NCBI GenBank assembly: GCA_045648165.1
Contig: JAZRNL010000008.1
Location: 1-64,000 of the forward strand
DNA: 64,000 bases
Direction: 5' to 3'
DNA from: RGIG9115 sp045648165
GTDB taxonomy: Bacteria > Bacillota > Clostridia > UBA1381
In this document: one piece after another, positions 61,952 to 64,000 of the stretch
Numbering within the stretch: position 1 is the first letter of the stretch
Layout: each line of letters begins with the position of its first letter
Program-made: the position numbers and the translations under genes
The notes under the pieces: generated by a model
The model's database searches: none
Told to the model about the DNA's origin: nothing
What the model saw: only the letters and a program-made list of their open reading frames with translations

Positions 61952-62605
61952 ATGGAATACAACGGAAATAATCAAGCAAAAATTATAGGTAATATGGTGG
62001 ATGAATTATCATTCAGCCATCAGGTATACGGCGAAAAATTTTACATCTTCACTTTGAAGGTGCCACGCCTTAGCGGTACATACGACTTTATCAAAATTCT
62101 AACATCGGAGCGCTTGCTTACAGACTGTTCCTGCAACCCGGGAGATTTTCTTGAAATTGACGGTCAGTTCAGGTCATACAATAGTACAGAGGAGAATTCA
62201 AACAGACTTGTTCTCACTGTTTTTGCCAAAAATATAAATCAGTGCGACGACCTTGCTCCAAAAAACCCCAATTCGCTATATCTTGACGGATATATATGCA
62301 AGCCGCCGATTTACAGAACCACTCCCTTCGGGAGAGAAATAACTGATATGCTCATCGCAGTAAACCGCACCTACAGCAAATCAGACTACATACCGGTTAT
62401 TGCCTGGGGCAGAAACGCAAGATACTGTAAGAATTTCCAGGTAGGAGAGCATATACGCGTTTGGGGCAGAATTCAGTCCAGAACTTATCAGAAGCATCTT
62501 AATGAAGAAGAAACAATTACAAAAACCGCTTATGAAGTTTCAGTAAACAGACTGGAGCTTGCAGAAGAAGCAGAAGAGGAATTGATTGAAACCGAAAAGG
62601 TGTAA
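61952..62605 (+). CDS. Single-stranded DNA-binding-like protein with two OB folds
   Basis: A 217-residue protein. Residues 115-195 (LDGYICKPPIYRTTPFGREITDMLIAVNRTYSKSDYIPVIAWGRNARYCKNFQVGEHIRVWGRIQSR) are a clear SSB OB fold. Residues 8-100 (IIGNMVDELSFSHQVYGEKFYIFTLKVPRLSGTYDFIKILTSERLL) look like a second, divergent OB. The acidic C-terminus lacks the usual SSB tip D-D-I-P-F. So it is probably an accessory SSB. ATG 61952 follows AGGAGG; an upstream in-frame ATG has no SD. Confidence 0.82.
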   Translation: MEYNGNNQAKIIGNMVDELSFSHQVYGEKFYIFTLKVPRLSGTYDFIKILTSERLLTDCSCNPGDFLEIDGQFRSYNSTEENSNRLVLTVFAKNINQCDDLAPKNPNSLYLDGYICKPPIYRTTPFGREITDMLIAVNRTYSKSDYIPVIAWGRNARYCKNFQVGEHIRVWGRIQSRTYQKHLNEEETITKTAYEVSVNRLELAEEAEEELIETEKV

Positions 62606-62644
62606 AATAACAGGTGTTATTGCAAAGCAATAACACCTGTTATT
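62606..62644. terminator. Bidirectional terminator with an 18-base-pair stem
   Basis: AATAACAGGTGTTATTGC, loop AAA, exact complement. The 3' arm includes the stop codon of the convergent membrane-protein gene. Confidence 0.9.
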
Positions 62645-63044
62645 GTTTATATAAAATACGTTCGACATATTTGTTTACTTTTTCAAAAACAAGCCCTACA
62701 AAGAACCAAAGGGGTCCATAATCAAGACGTATGAGTCCTGCCACGGAAAACAAACTGTCATAGCGCCACGGAGTAACTCCAAAAAACCTAAAGATACCGC
62801 CGCTTATAAATTCAACTGCAAATATAAGACACATCCAGACAAGCCCGCGTTCAAACCATTTTCTGTGTTTTATTCTACATAGCACCTTTTCCAGAAGCAA
62901 ACCTCCGCCACCGTAAATTATAAACATCCATAATGAGGTTCTTCCGATCATATTCAAATCCCCCGACAAAAGGCCGCACCAACCCGTCCATAAAACTTCT
63001 ATATTCCAACCAAGTAATCCGTAAATAATAAATTTAATCATCAT
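62640..63044 (-). CDS. Small membrane protein, putative ABC-transporter type IV (PF06541-like)
   Basis: A 134-residue protein with about four hydrophobic spans (1-14, 37-52, 68-88 and 105-122) and the pattern GLLGWNIEVLWTG, FIIYGGGGLLLE, then GPLWFFVGLVFE. This resembles the family annotated as putative ABC-transporter type IV, though no transport role is shown. No SD is visible before the ATG at 63044, which is in an A/T-rich stretch, so expression may be low or the start wrong. Confidence 0.7.
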   Translation of the reverse strand: MMIKFIIYGLLGWNIEVLWTGWCGLLSGDLNMIGRTSLWMFIIYGGGGLLLEKVLCRIKHRKWFERGLVWMCLIFAVEFISGGIFRFFGVTPWRYDSLFSVAGLIRLDYGPLWFFVGLVFEKVNKYVERILYKQ

Positions 63045-63076
63045 AAATATATTTTTGCCAAAAAAACAAAAATATA

Positions 63077-63105
63077 TTTACAAAACAAAAAAAAGATGTT
63101 AAAAT
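63077..63105 (+). promoter_or_regulatory. Sigma-A promoter for the phosphodiesterase gene
   Basis: TTTACA (63077-63082), 17 bases, TAAAAT (63100-63105). Confidence 0.65.
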
Positions 63106-63136
63106 ACAGAGCAGTTATATCGAAAGGATGATCACT

Positions 63137-63604
63137 ATGAAAATTCTGGTTTTTTCGGATTCCCACGGATATTATAACAGAATACTGCCTGTTATTAAAA
63201 AACACGACGACGCGGATATGGTAATACATTGCGGAGATATTATCAACGATTGTATCAGCTTATCAAAGTTAATAAGTCCATCAATCAGATTTTGCTACGT
63301 AGCAGGAAACAATGATTATGCTTCAAACGAACCTAAAGAACTTACCATCGAAGTAGAAGGCAAAAAGCTTTTCATAACACACGGTCACATATACGGAGTT
63401 AAGTCAGGTTTAGATTCTCTCAAGAGAAAAATCAAGGAAGGATATGACCTTGTAATTTACGGTCACACACATATTCCCAACACAGAATACTATATGGGAG
63501 GAATTATACTTAACCCCGGAGCAATGTGCTATGCAACAAAAAGCAGCTACGCAGTAGTAACAATAAACAATAGGATTATAAAAACTACAATTGAAAATAT
63601 TTAG
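63137..63604 (+). CDS. YfcE/MJ0936-family metallophosphodiesterase
   Basis: A 155-residue calcineurin-like enzyme: LVFSDSHGYYNRI, VIHCGDI, VAGNNDY, FITHGHIYGV and IYGHTHIP supply the two-metal site. Relatives hydrolyse phosphodiesters in vitro; the natural substrate is unknown. ATG at 63137 lies seven bases after GAAAGG. Its 3' end overlaps the opposite sigma-like gene by 20 bases. Confidence 0.92.
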   Translation: MKILVFSDSHGYYNRILPVIKKHDDADMVIHCGDIINDCISLSKLISPSIRFCYVAGNNDYASNEPKELTIEVEGKKLFITHGHIYGVKSGLDSLKRKIKEGYDLVIYGHTHIPNTEYYMGGIILNPGAMCYATKSSYAVVTINNRIIKTTIENI

Positions 63605-64000
63605 ACTTTTCAATTTCATACTTTAATTTTAGTAAACCCCGTTGGATTTGTTTAGAAACAGTATTCGGCTTCATATTCAGAATTGAAGCCATCTCGCCAA
63701 TAGTGAAATTTTCAAAAAGATATAGTTTTAAAACATTGCTGTATGTATGCATATTATTAATCAAGCCAACCAAAAATTCTAAACTTTCATTTTCCAGAAA
63801 CACATCAAGCGGGTCGGCTAACACCACGTATTCGTTTGTTGTTAAATATTTTTCAATTTCAATTTCAGCAATAATTTCATTACAAATATTCATAACATAA
63901 TCAAAAGTCAGTTTATCATTTCCGCAATATTTTGAAAAATCCATAATACATTTAAGTATACTCCTATGCAGCACTTCCTCTGATAGTACAACATCGTGCA
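63585..64000 (-). CDS. Sigma-70-like factor, 5' part beyond the window
   Basis: The reading frame is open to the window edge, so only the C-terminal 138 or so residues are seen. Residues near the end (LKLYLFENFTIGEMASILNMKPNTVSKQIQRGLLKLKYEIEKSK) form a sigma region 4 helix-turn-helix as in ECF-type factors. The preceding 70 residues are helical and poorly conserved. GTG at 63974 is only a possible internal start. Its product probably directs or modulates transcription; targets are unknown. Confidence 0.75.
   Translation of the reverse strand, partial: HDVVLSEEVLHRSILKCIMDFSKYCGNDKLTFDYVMNICNEIIAEIEIEKYLTTNEYVVLADPLDVFLENESLEFLVGLINNMHTYSNVLKLYLFENFTIGEMASILNMKPNTVSKQIQRGLLKLKYEIEKSKYFQL

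Noticed and set aside
1..64000. CRISPR arrays, insertion sequences, integrases, phage genes and rRNA
   Set aside because: I looked for direct repeat arrays, transposase or integrase motifs and rRNA-like sequence and saw none; gene order is of ordinary chromosomal type throughout.

Overview
The window is about 64 kb of low-GC Gram-positive chromosome, densely packed with housekeeping operons. Sporulation genes (yabP, yabQ, yunB), a threonine T-box leader, a ZTP riboswitch, consensus sigma-A promoters with 17-base spacers, strong Shine-Dalgarno (SD) sequences and a DUF4364 gene point to an anaerobic, spore-forming member of the class Clostridia. The archaeal-type PurO with a separate AICAR formyltransferase also fits gut Oscillospirales-like lineages, but placement below class is a guess. 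I see no insertion sequence, prophage, CRISPR array or rRNA. There is one tRNA (elongator Met).

Layout. 1-2.4 kb: an XRE repressor and ImmA/IrrE protease diverge from a Y-family polymerase, with face-to-face promoters and shared operator-like sites. 2.5-8.2 kb (minus): lipoprotein, split transketolase, mrnC-cysS-cysE, and ymdB. 8.4-17 kb (plus): membrane protein, mazG, HU, rqcP, yabP-yabQ-divIC-yabR, pncB, then tsaC-ywlE-rimI-tsaD-lspA. 17-30 kb (minus): M20 amidohydrolase, ligA, yunB, thrS with T-box, uvrA, a degenerate nucleotidyltransferase, uvrB and a divergent topB. 30-36 kb: M18 aminopeptidase, ogg plus a zinc-ribbon gene, fba, tRNA-Met, trmB and a Cof-type HAD. 36-47.6 kb (mostly minus): aspartate-type aminotransferase, yraN-rnhB, DUF4364 (plus), ispA-xseB-xseA-tsaD paralogue-nusB-dtd-ABC-F, an esterase, tcdA and a HAD. 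47.6-60.5 kb (minus): one purine-pyrimidine operon, purE-purF-purM-purN-purO-purH(AICARFT)-purD-purL-pyrE-pyrB-pyrI, started by a consensus promoter and a ZTP riboswitch and closed by a strong terminator. 60.5-64 kb: folC, a two-OB-fold SSB-like protein, a membrane protein, a YfcE-type phosphodiesterase and the 3' part of a sigma-factor-like gene cut by the window edge.

Best leads. (1) The PurF in the purine operon has lost the glutaminase nucleophile and its other glutamine-site residues, but keeps the phosphoribosyltransferase site and the four iron-sulphur cysteines. (2) Two sporulation genes, yabP and yunB, have their SD buried in near-perfect hairpins. At yabP a sigma-E-like promoter lies so that a transcript starting there would lack the blocking arm. 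(3) The XRE/ImmA/DinB cassette looks like a small DdrO-IrrE-type damage circuit. (4) ogg appears leaderless, and xseA seems to start at AUA. (5) There are paralogues of unknown role: a second TsaD-like protein, a dead nucleotidyltransferase between uvrB and uvrA, and a tandem-OB SSB.
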